A stretch of DNA of 64,000 bases, taken from Bacteriovorax sp. Its GTDB lineage: Bacteria; Bdellovibrionota; Bacteriovoracia; Bacteriovoracales; Bacteriovoracaceae. Under the pieces are notes generated by a model. It searched no databases. It saw nothing but the letters and a program-made list of their open reading frames with translations, and was not told the DNA's origin. Below, piece after piece: positions 27,914 through 37,663 of the stretch. The number at the start of each line of letters is the position of its first letter. The stretch's first letter is position 1. The position numbers were made by a program, and so were the translations under genes. The stretch is from contig JACMPM010000002.1 in NCBI GenBank assembly GCA_014377485.1, forward strand, positions 1 through 64,000, written 5' to 3'.

Positions 27914-28984
27914 CTACAGCTTTTTTAAATCATCAATCAATTTATCGCTTTCTTTATATTTGTTTTTATAATCTTTGCTGTATGGACTTATTACAGAAGC
28001 TTCTTTTGTCGCTTCTCTTGCTTCATTGGGCACATCCTGGTCTAAAACCGAAGCGGGTGCTCTCGATTTCATTGCTGGTGCCATATCTTTTGTCGATGCG
28101 ATAGCGGGTGCTGTTGTTTGACCGTAAATATGGAAAACCATTTTTTCGGAAACCACTTTTTTCTTTCCAACTTTAATCGTAGATGATTTATTTGTCACAA
28201 CCTTTTTTGCTTCTGTTTTATGAAGCAAGCTATTCTTATATTCTTCGATCATTTTTGGATCGATATCAATTTTTTTGTCTTCTTTTTCTGAATCTACGGA
28301 TGCCACTGCCCTACTTGCTTTTGGTTGAGCTGCGGTATGCCCCGTTTTCTCATGATCTTTAAAAATGGCAACAGAATTTTTATCCATTGGTGCAACGCCA
28401 ATAAATAGACCGACCAATTGCCCATAAGTTTTTTCCCCAACAGGCGTTGGATCTCTAGGTGCACCTTCGTCGTAGGCATTATCAATAAATGAAAAATGTC
28501 CTTCTGACACACTTAAATTTAATTCAGGTGAGCGGAGATTTGAAAGTTTCATCATGCTGTTGATAACCATCAATTGAGTTTTTCCTTTTACAGAATCGTA
28601 AGAAAGAATCCCCTCTCCACCTTGATAATTCACCATGGCGTTGGCCGTTTTAACTTTATAATCTTCGGTCTTGTTTAGTGATTGAAACCAAAGGTCTCCA
28701 CCACGAAGTTCAACTGTATTGGCAGTGACACTGGCAGAAGATGAATTTCCTAAGTGAAAGCGGTGATCAGCATTGTCAGTGAAACTCACTTGGCCGGAGT
28801 GTTCAATAACAATTTCTGCTCCTACTTCTATAGTGTCACCTTTTGTGATCTCACGAGTTTTTCCATTAAATGAAATAAAACCCGATCCTTTTAAGTCTAC
28901 AATGCGTCCAAACTGGGCCACACCGGGCTCAGCAGCGAATAAACTAAATGAGAGACTAGCTGCAATTAAAAATATTTTATTCAT
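27914..28984 (-). CDS. FecR-domain periplasmic protein
   Basis: An exported protein of about 356 residues with signal peptide KIFLIAASLSFSLFA. The FecR-like beta domain covers about residues 25-150 (GRIVDLKGSGFISFNGKTRE, GDTIEVGAEIVIEHSGQVSF, ELRGGDLWFQSL). It is followed by a low-complexity Lys/Ala/Pro-rich region to the end. Such FecR modules outside iron signalling are thought to bind glycans or partner proteins in the envelope. The frame opens at 29008, but the ATG at 28984 is preceded by GAAGAG and begins at the signal peptide. It overlaps the end of the TPR lipoprotein gene, so the two are probably coupled. Confidence 0.75.
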   Translation of the reverse strand: MNKIFLIAASLSFSLFAAEPGVAQFGRIVDLKGSGFISFNGKTREITKGDTIEVGAEIVIEHSGQVSFTDNADHRFHLGNSSSASVTANTVELRGGDLWFQSLNKTEDYKVKTANAMVNYQGGEGILSYDSVKGKTQLMVINSMMKLSNLRSPELNLSVSEGHFSFIDNAYDEGAPRDPTPVGEKTYGQLVGLFIGVAPMDKNSVAIFKDHEKTGHTAAQPKASRAVASVDSEKEDKKIDIDPKMIEEYKNSLLHKTEAKKVVTNKSSTIKVGKKKVVSEKMVFHIYGQTTAPAIASTKDMAPAMKSRAPASVLDQDVPNEAREATKEASVISPYSKDYKNKYKESDKLIDDLKKL

Positions 28985-29816
28985 TTGTTTTCTCTTCAAT
29001 TTTTTCATAATAAGAACTTAAAATTTTCCATTCATTTGTATTTCTATATTTTTTTCTAAATTCTTCTACCGTGGCATAGAATTTCTTCTTATCGCCAAGT
29101 TTCATATGAGTCAGGGCAACCCAAAGTTTTGCACTTCTAAAATACTGTGATGTTGGATATTTGGTCATTAAAGTTTCAAAGTGAGACAGAGTCCAGTCGT
29201 GGTGAGATCCACTTTCGTATGCGGCTATACCCGCTTTAAAATAGAATTCATCGGTAATACTTTTATTAGTTGGGTAATTATTAACCAGCGATTTATAAAA
29301 TTGCGCTGCTTTTTCATAATTTTTTTCTTTGAATTCTTTATCCGCTATCTGCATTAAATCATCTGCGTGCCATTTATAGGTTTTGAATTCTACGTAATCT
29401 TTTTTAGCATCGGCAGAAATTGGAGATGGAGCTACACTGGCAATTGCACGTCCACCATGGGCATCGTGAGTGACTTCTTCGCGTTTGTTTTCTTCGTGCT
29501 TGCTTTCATGAGTTGCAATTTCTACATGTTTACTTTCTTCATGCTTAGTTTCATGAGTCGAAGCTTCTCCGTGTGCCACTGCATCTGGAGATTTGCTTTC
29601 ATGAAAAGAGCTTCCATGTTTTAGTTTTTCAACTTCAAACTCCAACCGCTTTACTTCTGCGTGAAGTTCTCTATTATCCCTTGCAAGTTTTAATGAAACT
29701 TCTTCGTAATGATTAATCATTGCTGCTTTTTCTTCGATCTTTTTCATATCCACGCTACATGAAGCAAGGAGTGGTAAAACCAAAAGTGAAGCTTTTAATT
29801 TATTCATTTTTTTCAT
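28977..29816 (-). CDS. TPR lipoprotein, YbgF/CpoB-like
   Basis: A 279-residue predicted lipoprotein (LLVLPLLASCS, lipid-anchored Cys at about residue 20). A coiled coil covers about residues 28-68 (LARDNRELHAEVKRLEFEVEKL). Next comes a His/Glu/Lys-rich segment with short repeats (ESKHVEIATHESKHEENKRE, residues ~85-110). The C-terminal TPR region has YEKAAQFYKSLVNNYPTNKS and HFETLMTKYPTSQYF. This coiled coil plus TPR order matches CpoB/YbgF-like periplasmic proteins that work with envelope machines. GGGA precedes the ATG. The His-rich segment could bind metal, but nothing else supports that. Confidence 0.75.
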   Translation of the reverse strand: MKKMNKLKASLLVLPLLASCSVDMKKIEEKAAMINHYEEVSLKLARDNRELHAEVKRLEFEVEKLKHGSSFHESKSPDAVAHGEASTHETKHEESKHVEIATHESKHEENKREEVTHDAHGGRAIASVAPSPISADAKKDYVEFKTYKWHADDLMQIADKEFKEKNYEKAAQFYKSLVNNYPTNKSITDEFYFKAGIAAYESGSHHDWTLSHFETLMTKYPTSQYFRSAKLWVALTHMKLGDKKKFYATVEEFRKKYRNTNEWKILSSYYEKIEEKTNE

Positions 29817-29901
29817 AATCTACGTCCCAATTAAGTAATTCATGGCCTTAAAGGCACTATCACTATTGGATTTTCGGTAGATAAGGAAAAAAAATTAATT
29901 C

Positions 29902-30699
29902 TTATTTGGTTTGGTAGTCAGAAAAAATAGAAAGCAATTGATCGATACCGTCTAGAATGGGGGCCGGGCCGGGCTGTAGAAAGATTTCTGGCGGGAGTTC
30001 AATAACCTGGCCATTTTTAACGGCCGATATATTGGAGTAGTTTGGTCTGTTCTTGATGGAGCAGATATCAACTTTTTTGCCGCACCAACACCCAAGGATA
30101 ATATCGGGATTGCCCGACACAACTTCTTCGTTGTTCACAAAGCGCTCAAGGGCCTTGGAACCTGAGTGGCTTCGCTCTTTAAAAATATCAATTCCGCCAC
30201 AGAGTTCTACTAATTCACTAAACCACCGGATGCCAGCGATCTTTGGTTCATCCCATTCCTCTATATACACTCGAGGATGCTTCTTAAATTTACTGGCCTT
30301 TAAAGCGGCCCACTCCATTTTATTCTGGAGCTTTAAAATAAATTCTTTTGTTTTCTGGACCTCGCCAATCAAGTGCCCAAGACCCCACAGATAACTTAGA
30401 ATTTCTTCAAGTGATCTTTGATTTGATATATAGACATTAATCCCCTCTCCAATCAAATCGCGAGCAATATCTTTTTGAATATCAGAGAAACCAATGACGA
30501 GGTCGGGTTTAAGGTCAATGATTTTTTTGATATTGGCATGAGTGAAAGCTGAAATAACAGGATGATTTAATACTTCAGGCGGCCTTACAGCATAAACTGA
30601 AACTCCAACTATCAAATCACTTCTTCCTAGTGCATATAGAAATTCAACGGACTCTTCGGTCATGCAAATGATCCGTTTAGCGAAGAACTCTTTACTCAT
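29902..30699 (-). CDS. BtuF-like substrate-binding-fold protein without signal peptide
   Basis: The 265-residue protein matches the metal-chelate/cobalamin-binding family of ABC transporters (ICMTEESVEFLYALGRSDLI, IKKIIDLKPDLVIGFSDIQ, VYIEEWDEPKIAGIRWFSEL, PDIILGCWCGKK). Both lobes and the connecting helix seem present. It begins directly at the mature domain, with no signal peptide or lipobox, so it may stay in the cytoplasm. Similar unexported cobalamin-binding-like proteins exist in other bacteria. It overlaps the upstream histidine kinase gene by eight bases. No permease or ATPase gene is near. Confidence 0.75.
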   Translation of the reverse strand: MSKEFFAKRIICMTEESVEFLYALGRSDLIVGVSVYAVRPPEVLNHPVISAFTHANIKKIIDLKPDLVIGFSDIQKDIARDLIGEGINVYISNQRSLEEILSYLWGLGHLIGEVQKTKEFILKLQNKMEWAALKASKFKKHPRVYIEEWDEPKIAGIRWFSELVELCGGIDIFKERSHSGSKALERFVNNEEVVSGNPDIILGCWCGKKVDICSIKNRPNYSNISAVKNGQVIELPPEIFLQPGPAPILDGIDQLLSIFSDYQTK

Positions 30700-32008
30700 A
30701 ACTAGGGAGTCTTATGATAAAATTGGTAATATTGTCGACTCGTTCATAGGAAAGATCACCTTCATGAACTTCAACCAGACCTTTTGAAATAGAAAGACCA
30801 AGACCTGTTCCCTTTCCAAAAGTTTTTGTCGTAAAGAATGAATCGAAGATTTTCTTTTCAATTTCTTTAGGAACCCCTGCTCCGGTATCGCTTATAATAA
30901 TATGAATCCACTTCTTTTCGACAAAGGCCCGCACTTTAATTTTTTTAACGGTGGCAGTTTCTAGAACATCAATCGCATTATTTATAAGATTTAAAATAAC
31001 TTGAGAGATGAAAGAAGGGTAACAAATGATTGACGCCTCAGGATCAATTTGAATTTCAAGTTCAATGCCAGAATTTTTAATCCGATCTATAGCTAAAGCC
31101 AGATCACTTTCAATTAATTCGGCAACACCGATAGAAACCATCTGGTCTCCACGGCCTTCTCTAGCAAACGTACTGATACCTTTCACCATTTGTGAAAGTT
31201 TTAAAAGTGTTTTTTCAACACTTTCTACTATTTGGTCACATTTACCTAAATCCAACTGATCGCGACTCAAAAGATTTCTCATCTGGTGGAGTTTTCCTTG
31301 AATGGTGAATAAAGGATTATTAATATCGTGAGCAAGGTTTGAAGCCATTTGTCCTAAGGACTGAAACTTTGCACTTTCTACGAGAAGATCCCGTTGCTTG
31401 ATAACTTCTCTTTGCAGCTCTTCACTAAGGTGCACAAATAAAAAGGCAAGCAGATAGGCAAAAACAATAACCAAAACCAGGAACATATAAAATAACAATG
31501 AAAAGTTTGGTAAAATTTTTATAGGATCAAAAAAATGTCCGAATTTAAAATAGCTGATACCAACAAAAAATATAAAATTAGATATGGCAAAATAAAAACT
31601 AAAACGAGTATTGAAATAGAAAGCAATCATTAAAAAAGTGGGTATTAACCAGATCAATCCGAAAAATCCCATTCCTTTTTCTGAGAAAGCCGTCATATAG
31701 ATCAAGCCAGTAATAACTAAGACCTGGACAGTTGCACCGATCAATAAATTGCGTTCAAAGTTTCTTTGTAGTTTTTTGAGGAAATAAAGATGTCCGATCA
31801 AGGTTAGAATACTGATGATAACGCCAATATGTATGATAGCAGAAGATTTTAAAGCGATGGTAGTTGCCAAGAGACCACCTGCCGCAAAAAGACTCATTAT
31901 ATTGGTCGCAACAATGACACGACCACGGTAAAGAAGAGGTACTTCAACTTCTTCAGGAAATTGTGCAGGTAAAAAAATATCCAATAGTCTTAGGAGTGTC
32001 TTTAGCAT
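30692..32008 (-). CDS. Polytopic membrane histidine kinase
   Basis: The 438-residue protein has an N-terminal region with about six transmembrane helices (residues ~30-195; for example [20 protein letters not shown] and [20 protein letters not shown]). A short coiled coil leads to HisKA with [16 protein letters not shown], the phospho-acceptor His being followed by DINNP as in NtrB/HPK4-type kinases. The ATPase domain has [25 protein letters not shown] and [13 protein letters not shown]. No periplasmic sensor loop of any size is seen, so the signal is probably sensed in the membrane. The frame opens at 32020, but the ATG at 32008 has GAGG five bases upstream and I prefer it. No response regulator lies beside it. 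Confidence 0.88.
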   Translation of the reverse strand: MLKTLLRLLDIFLPAQFPEEVEVPLLYRGRVIVATNIMSLFAAGGLLATTIALKSSAIIHIGVIISILTLIGHLYFLKKLQRNFERNLLIGATVQVLVITGLIYMTAFSEKGMGFFGLIWLIPTFLMIAFYFNTRFSFYFAISNFIFFVGISYFKFGHFFDPIKILPNFSLLFYMFLVLVIVFAYLLAFLFVHLSEELQREVIKQRDLLVESAKFQSLGQMASNLAHDINNPLFTIQGKLHQMRNLLSRDQLDLGKCDQIVESVEKTLLKLSQMVKGISTFAREGRGDQMVSIGVAELIESDLALAIDRIKNSGIELEIQIDPEASIICYPSFISQVILNLINNAIDVLETATVKKIKVRAFVEKKWIHIIISDTGAGVPKEIEKKIFDSFFTTKTFGKGTGLGLSISKGLVEVHEGDLSYERVDNITNFIIRLPSYE

Positions 32009-32079
32009 TAAGCCTCGCATCTTCTAAGTATCATGAAGCTAATACTATTTGTAAACCTTTTGGTTAACTGATTGCCTGC

Positions 32080-32108
32080 TTGTTTTTGCATAATTTAGGT
32101 CAGATAAT
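32080..32108 (+). promoter_or_regulatory. Possible sigma-70 promoter of the DsbD-like gene
   Basis: TTGTTT (32080-32085) and GATAAT (32103-32108) are 17 bases apart and lie just upstream of the GGGG ribosome binding site and ATG at 32142. Confidence 0.4.
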
Positions 32109-32141
32109 AGCCACATTAATATTTAGCTATTTGGGGTCCTT

Positions 32142-34361
32142 ATGCCTTCATTTGTTTTAGCTCTCTTACTTACATTTGTTACTACTTTCACCTCACTCTC
32201 TTGGGCAGAAGAAGCAGTACCTGCAATCCCCGTGCAAATAGCAGTACAAAGTTTCAAAGTCGACAATATTCCCTACCTGGCCATTAGCTTCCAAAATTTT
32301 CCCCATTGGCATACTTACTGGAAAAATCCGGGAGATGCTGGTCTTGCTGTAAAAAATCAATTCCTGGTTAACGATAAAGAAATTAAATTAGCAGAAGAAG
32401 AATGGCCCGCACCAAAACGATTTATTGAAAATGGTACTCAATGGGCCTATGGATATGTCGGAAGCTATACGCTTTTTTATCGCTTAGAAAAATCAGATCT
32501 TAATAAACTTTCAGGTAAAACCCTTTCACTGAATTCAACATGGCTAGTTTGTAAGCATATTTGTATTCCTGGTCAGAAAAAAATCACCTTTAAAATTACT
32601 TCCGGCAAAGTCATTACAACGACTGCTGATTTAATGAATCCCTTAGATGAATTGGAATTAAGTTCTCGCTTCATGAATCTTCCGAAGTTCCAGCCAATAC
32701 CGGATTATCTGGATTTTAAATTAATAAAAGGCCAAAAAGAAAAAACGTTGGTTTTAAGTTATGAAGTGAAAAAAACAACTGATGTTGGTTTTTTAAACGA
32801 TGCTAACTTGATGTACTCATTCCCTTCTCCACCGTTTGATTTTCAACATGAAAATTTAATTGTGAAGGAAGCAAGTCTTTCAGGAATCGTTGAAATAAAC
32901 TGGGATGGAGAATATTCAACACCACCAGTGGCCCTACCAGCTGATGGAAAATTTCTTAAACCTTACACAATACGATTTCTATTTAACGATCCAGTTCAAA
33001 GAAAAGTTATTGTCATTGAAAAAAAATTCGGAGGCTTTGACCTATCCGGATCAACAGCTGTACCTGCAACCTCTCCAGCAACTAATCCTCCTCCAACCAG
33101 CACTTCGGGGTCACAGTTGGGAAGACCTGACACTATTATTGCGACTGCTGGCTCCAACTCAATTCTTTACTACCTGGCCGTTGCGTTCATAGGCGGACTC
33201 ATTCTCAATATCATGCCTTGTGTTCTACCTGTTATTTCCTTAAAACTTTTTGGTCTGGTTAAGTATAGAAACGAATCGAGAAAAAGAATACTGGAACATA
33301 ATTTTTTTTATACCTTAGGTATTCTTTCAACTTTTGTTGTTTTTGGATTCATCGTCCTCGCCGCTAAATCAATCGGCACACAAGTAGGATGGGGTTTTCA
33401 ACTTCAGTCCCCAAATTTTATAGCCATCATGACTATTGTTCTCTTTGTTTTTGCGTTGAATATGTTTGGGCTTTTTGAATTCGCAACTCCAGGAGGAAAG
33501 AGTTTAGGAAATATTCAAACTGAAGACGGATTCGTTGGAGATTTTCTAAGCGGAGTTCTTGCCACTATTCTCTCAACTCCTTGTAGTGCTCCTTTTTTAG
33601 GAACTGCGCTTACTTTCGCCTTTACCTCTTCAACCAGTTCAATATTTTTAATTTTTATAACGATCGGTCTCGGGCTGGCTTTTCCATTTATCCTAACTGG
33701 ATTTTTCCCAAGTTTAGTTTCATTTCTTCCACGGCCAGGAAACTGGATGAACACCATTAAAAAAGTTTTAGGTCTAACACTTATACTTACTATCATTTGG
33801 CTCTTAGACGTCTACAACGCTCTAGTGGACGGTTCTTCACACTTAATAAAGCTAAGTACTGCACTGGTTTTTATTTTTGCAGGAATCGCTATTTTAAGAA
33901 AAGAGAGATGGATGGCAGGCATTTCATTTCTTATCGCAATTGGCTTATTCGTCAATCTTTCAACTACTACAGTGATATCAAGTAAAGATGATCAAACGGC
34001 TCTTATAAGAGACAAAAAAGCTCAAGGCCTGAACTGGGAAGCCTGGTCATTTGATAAAATGAAAGAGCATAAAGAAAATCAACAAATAGTCTTTATCGAT
34101 TTCACAGCAAAATGGTGCTTCACTTGCAAAATCAATGAGAAATTAGTTTTAGATACAGAAAAATTTAAGCAATTTGTTGCAGATAATAATTTAAAACTTT
34201 TAATTGGCGACTGGACTAAAAGAGACGAATTGATTGGAATTTTTTTAAGACAGAATGGATTGGTTGGAGTTCCGGCCTATTTTATTCAGAAAAAAGATGG
34301 AACACTTGTCAATCTTGGTGAGACAGTTACGATTGACCGTATTAAGCAGAATTTGAAGTGA
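32142..34361 (+). CDS. DsbD/ScsB-type thiol:disulfide interchange protein
   Basis: The 739-residue protein moves reducing power from cytoplasmic thioredoxin to the periplasm. A signal peptide ends SLSWAEE. The N-terminal periplasmic domain (~25-300) has PHWHTYWKNPGDAG and WLVCKHICIP, typical of ScsB rather than E. coli DsbD. A Pro/Thr/Ser linker follows. An eight-helix CcdA-like membrane domain from about residue 345 carries the paired cysteines in NIMPCVLPVISL and STPCSAPFLG. The C-terminal thioredoxin domain has AKWCFTCKINE (CxxC, residue ~660). All six expected redox cysteines are present. No dedicated partner gene is adjacent. It ends directly against the convergent pseudo-receiver gene. 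Confidence 0.92.
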   Translation: MPSFVLALLLTFVTTFTSLSWAEEAVPAIPVQIAVQSFKVDNIPYLAISFQNFPHWHTYWKNPGDAGLAVKNQFLVNDKEIKLAEEEWPAPKRFIENGTQWAYGYVGSYTLFYRLEKSDLNKLSGKTLSLNSTWLVCKHICIPGQKKITFKITSGKVITTTADLMNPLDELELSSRFMNLPKFQPIPDYLDFKLIKGQKEKTLVLSYEVKKTTDVGFLNDANLMYSFPSPPFDFQHENLIVKEASLSGIVEINWDGEYSTPPVALPADGKFLKPYTIRFLFNDPVQRKVIVIEKKFGGFDLSGSTAVPATSPATNPPPTSTSGSQLGRPDTIIATAGSNSILYYLAVAFIGGLILNIMPCVLPVISLKLFGLVKYRNESRKRILEHNFFYTLGILSTFVVFGFIVLAAKSIGTQVGWGFQLQSPNFIAIMTIVLFVFALNMFGLFEFATPGGKSLGNIQTEDGFVGDFLSGVLATILSTPCSAPFLGTALTFAFTSSTSSIFLIFITIGLGLAFPFILTGFFPSLVSFLPRPGNWMNTIKKVLGLTLILTIIWLLDVYNALVDGSSHLIKLSTALVFIFAGIAILRKERWMAGISFLIAIGLFVNLSTTTVISSKDDQTALIRDKKAQGLNWEAWSFDKMKEHKENQQIVFIDFTAKWCFTCKINEKLVLDTEKFKQFVADNNLKLLIGDWTKRDELIGIFLRQNGLVGVPAYFIQKKDGTLVNLGETVTIDRIKQNLK

Positions 34362-35702
34362 TTAGATTGTGATTTGGATCTTTTTCAACATGCTTTCAAG
34401 TTCATCTTTGTAATCTGGTAAATTTTTTATTCCCTCTTGTACAAGGCTTTCCATATAACTAATCTTTCTTTTCATTTTAATTGCTCTATCTATTAGTCCT
34501 TTGTAAACGAGAATATCACGAACTTTATTTTTAATTAATTTTTCACCTGTCATTACGACTTTTTGATCATCATCTGACAGTAAATGCAAAGTATGAAAAT
34601 AAAGTGCCTGTGATTCAAATGACCAATTCGAAATCTCTGTTTGTTCAAACAAATCAAAAAGAATGTTGAGTTTATTAAATTTTTGAAAACTTTTTGTAAT
34701 GCTTTTTAAAATTTCATACTTGCCGTTAGAAAATTTAAATGCACTTTTTAAGGCTTCAGTCCCTTTTTCTGAATCATTACATGTTAAAAAATATTTCCCT
34801 AAAATGGCCAGCCCTGCAGCGAGATAAATTTGCATTTCGATACTCGGCGATTCAATCGTATGAAAAATTTTTAAGTAATTAATAATATCTTCATATTTTT
34901 GATTGATAATAGAAAGCCGAATGAGTTCAGGTATCTTCTCGGGTGGAGTCGGATACTTATTGGCCATTAACAGGTTGGTATTATAAGCTTTAATATAATC
35001 TTTCTTTTGATAATATAATGAACTTAAATTTTTCAAGGATTTAAAAAATTCTGAGTTATGATAGATAGATTCCTCATAACAATGAATGGCTTCATCCCGC
35101 AAATTATTATCGCTGTAAATTTTTCCAAGGAAATAATGACCTTCATAAGGATGCTTGTGCAGAGATAGTGCAGTTTGAAAAGATTCAGCTGCACTATCTA
35201 ATTGTCCCTTAATATATCTATCTCGTCCCTCTTCTATTTTTTTTGAATAAGGACTAGGAGTAAGCTTATGTTTCACACCGCTTATTAAAGTATCAATAAT
35301 AGTGAAACCAGTAAATGGAACGGAAATAATTCCGTCCATATCGTACTCTAAAGCCAATGCAACTTCCGCTTGAGAATTTTCTTCAGTGATAATAAAAAAA
35401 CCACTATTCATTCTATTGGGAAATGCTTTCATATGAGAATTAAATAAAGAAACAGTACTTCCACCATTTATATTTTTATTTCCGATTACAAAATGAGGTT
35501 TTTTGGAATTTAGTAAGTTTTCAGCATCAATAAAATTATCGGCGTCGTACATATTGGACATTTTAGATCCAAGCTGAGCGATTGTTTTTTTTAGTGAATT
35601 GCGTGTACTCGAAGATACTTCTACCACCAACCATGTCTTATTTTCAAAATAATCAATTAATGCTTTATTTTTTTTATCGTTTGGATCAAATAATACACTC
35701 AT
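34362..35702 (-). CDS. Pseudo-receiver plus TPR protein
   Basis: A 446-residue soluble protein. Residues ~25-150 have the spacing of a receiver domain (KTWLVVEVSSSTRNSLKKTI, PHFVIGNKNINGG, GFFIITEENSQAEVALALE, GIISVPFTGF). At the phospho-acceptor position the usual Asp is replaced (VIGNKN), and the acidic pair after strand 1 is missing, so phosphorylation is unlikely. The rest is a helical array with TPR motifs, clearest at ~165-260 (GQLDSAAESFQTALSL, LRDEAIHCYEESIYHNSEFF). It is probably a scaffold protein. The ATG overlaps the stop of the PilZ-like gene (TAATG), so the two are translationally coupled. Confidence 0.7.
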   Translation of the reverse strand: MSVLFDPNDKKNKALIDYFENKTWLVVEVSSSTRNSLKKTIAQLGSKMSNMYDADNFIDAENLLNSKKPHFVIGNKNINGGSTVSLFNSHMKAFPNRMNSGFFIITEENSQAEVALALEYDMDGIISVPFTGFTIIDTLISGVKHKLTPSPYSKKIEEGRDRYIKGQLDSAAESFQTALSLHKHPYEGHYFLGKIYSDNNLRDEAIHCYEESIYHNSEFFKSLKNLSSLYYQKKDYIKAYNTNLLMANKYPTPPEKIPELIRLSIINQKYEDIINYLKIFHTIESPSIEMQIYLAAGLAILGKYFLTCNDSEKGTEALKSAFKFSNGKYEILKSITKSFQKFNKLNILFDLFEQTEISNWSFESQALYFHTLHLLSDDDQKVVMTGEKLIKNKVRDILVYKGLIDRAIKMKRKISYMESLVQEGIKNLPDYKDELESMLKKIQITI

Positions 35703-36154
35703 TATTCATCTTCTCGAATTTCATGTTGATGCATTATCATTTTATTAATGTCTTCTTGATTTTTCGCATACAAATTTAATAATTTCGTCCACTCTCCTAA
35801 ATCGTATTGTGTAAATTGAACATCTATAAATACTGAATTTTCTTTACTCTCGTTTTTTTCAATTGATTCAACTTTAACTATTGCCTCAAAAAATGCTTCT
35901 TTAAAATGACCGAAATCTGGGAGAACTCCAACGGTGTTTGAATTTAATTGAAGAAAAAAAAGGGTGAGGTTATGACCTTTTTGACAAACATTAATTGGAA
36001 CTTCCAAGGTTACACCGCGTTCTTTAAGCTCTTTAATTGAAATGAGTTCCGACTTTGTTATAAGTGTATGACTGGTTTCATTTCGAATTAAAACATTGTG
36101 CCCAAATCGGGCAAAGCTTTTTTTAAAAATGCACTCTGATATTAGTTTCGTCAT
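35702..36154 (-). CDS. PilZ-like domain protein
   Basis: A 150-residue soluble protein. The order SIKELKERGVTLEVPI, GHNLTLFFLQL, AIVKVESIEK, VFIDVQFTQYDLGEW resembles the beta-barrel of PilZ domains and their closing helix. The N-terminal RxxxR that binds cyclic di-GMP is not evident, so it may be a non-binding PilZ-fold protein, or the assignment may be wrong. It heads a two-gene unit with the pseudo-receiver/TPR protein. The ~175 bases upstream are AT-rich with no clear promoter. Confidence 0.5.
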   Translation of the reverse strand: MTKLISECIFKKSFARFGHNVLIRNETSHTLITKSELISIKELKERGVTLEVPINVCQKGHNLTLFFLQLNSNTVGVLPDFGHFKEAFFEAIVKVESIEKNESKENSVFIDVQFTQYDLGEWTKLLNLYAKNQEDINKMIMHQHEIREDE

Positions 36155-36329
36155 AATGAGATATTATATTTCGTATCAAGAAAAATTGATATATAGGAAA
36201 AAAAACTGGGAAAATTAACGAAAAAAAACCGAATAAATATAACTAATTAAGTAACTTATTAAACAAGAATTTCAAATAAAGGATCAAAATTAGACAAAAA
36301 TTAAAAGTGCCACTAAATAGACTACAAAG

Positions 36330-37379
36330 CTAATCCAATTCGAACTTAGAAGGGGATCCCATAATCTTGGTAATTACATCCTCTGGTGGATGATTCTCAT
36401 AAAGAACATCATAAACTCCATTAAATATTTGTGCCCGGATATCATAGCGTTCTGAAATAAAATGTGCGGCCTTTGCAGTTTTATATCCTTCGACTACATT
36501 TCTTTGAGAGCTGATAATTTCCGAAGCCTTTCGGCCACGAGCTAACTCCAGACCAAATGTTTTATTTCTTGAAAGGTCACCCGTTGTCGTAAGAATTAAA
36601 TCTCCCATACCTGAGAGTCCATAGAAAGTTTCCGGACGAGCGTTATAAACAGCTCCGAAGCGAAGCATTTCTGCAATCCCACGAGTAATCATGGCAGCTC
36701 TTGTATTGTGGTTATAACCAAGACCTTCGATTACACCACCAGCGATTGCTAAAATGTTTTTTAGAGCTCCTCCTAACAGAACGCCTTTTACATCATAGCT
36801 AGCGAGTGCCTTGAAGTAGGTTGTGTTCGTCATAGTAATAACATTTTCTAAAACTTTTTTAGATCTACCGGCCACTGTCACCAGGGTAATCTGCCCTTGC
36901 ATAATTTCATGAGCAAAGCTAGGACCTGAAAGAAAACAAAATAATTCTTTGAAATGTGGATAAGTATCGTAAAGAAGATCATCTGATAATTCTAAAGTCT
37001 CTGGATCAATTCCTTTTGATAGAGATAAAAGTGGTATTCCTTTTATTAAGTAACCAAGAAAGCGATCATAATGCTCTTTGAAGTACTCTGAAATTCCACT
37101 TGTAGGAAGTGCTGAAACAATTAATTCGATATCGTTTTCATTATGAACATCAACTTCTTCCCAAGTGAGTGCTGCATCGATATTGGAAGCTATTTTTAAT
37201 CCTGGAAGATACACAGAGTTCTCACCATTTTTGATAGCGAGATAAACATCTTCAGAACGGACTTTTAAAATGACTTTATCGAAATTAGTGGCAAGCACTT
37301 GGGCCATGGCCGTTCCAAAAGCACCTGCACCTATGACTAAAGCAATTTTTCGTTTTGGAGTTTGAATTAGATTGTTCAT
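36330..37379 (-). CDS. gpsA: Glycerol-3-phosphate dehydrogenase (NAD(P)+)
   Basis: The 349-residue enzyme makes sn-glycerol 3-phosphate from dihydroxyacetone phosphate for phospholipid synthesis. A Rossmann motif IGAGAFGTAMAQVLA lies at residue ~17. SLSKGID carries the catalytic-domain Lys, SGPSFAHEI and GALKNILAIAGGVIEGLGY follow, and LSGMGDLILT completes the set. The ATG overlaps the stop of the DUF493 gene by four bases. Last gene of the kdsB-led operon. Confidence 0.95.
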   Translation of the reverse strand: MNNLIQTPKRKIALVIGAGAFGTAMAQVLATNFDKVILKVRSEDVYLAIKNGENSVYLPGLKIASNIDAALTWEEVDVHNENDIELIVSALPTSGISEYFKEHYDRFLGYLIKGIPLLSLSKGIDPETLELSDDLLYDTYPHFKELFCFLSGPSFAHEIMQGQITLVTVAGRSKKVLENVITMTNTTYFKALASYDVKGVLLGGALKNILAIAGGVIEGLGYNHNTRAAMITRGIAEMLRFGAVYNARPETFYGLSGMGDLILTTTGDLSRNKTFGLELARGRKASEIISSQRNVVEGYKTAKAAHFISERYDIRAQIFNGVYDVLYENHPPEDVITKIMGSPSKFELD

Positions 37380-37663
37380 AATGAGATTATTCCTTGAATC
37401 ACACTAGCACTTTTATAAATGGCGATGATTTCGTCACTGTTTTCAAAAACTTTTCTAGCAGATACGCTTATGAATCTACCGTTTGAAGAAGCTCGCTCAT
37501 CGATATCCATGCCATGAAGAACAAGCATGATCTGATGAACTACACCGGCCGGAACTATAAATTTGAATAAATATTCAGTTGGAAACTCTACAGTTTCATC
37601 CATCACGAGTTTCAACTTAAAAAGACGATCGGCCTCTATCGCCGCTTTATCTTTTGGATCCAT
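37376..37663 (-). CDS. DUF493/YbeD-family protein
   Basis: A 95-residue protein with the ferredoxin-like alpha/beta pattern of the YbeD (DUF493) family: VEFPTEYLFKFIVPAG, then a helix, then RASSNGRFISVSARKVF. YbeD-type proteins may bind small ligands or regulate lipoate metabolism; their function is unsettled. The start overlaps the kdsC stop by one base (TAATG) and the gene is coupled to gpsA. Confidence 0.75.
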   Translation of the reverse strand: MDPKDKAAIEADRLFKLKLVMDETVEFPTEYLFKFIVPAGVVHQIMLVLHGMDIDERASSNGRFISVSARKVFENSDEIIAIYKSASVIQGIISL

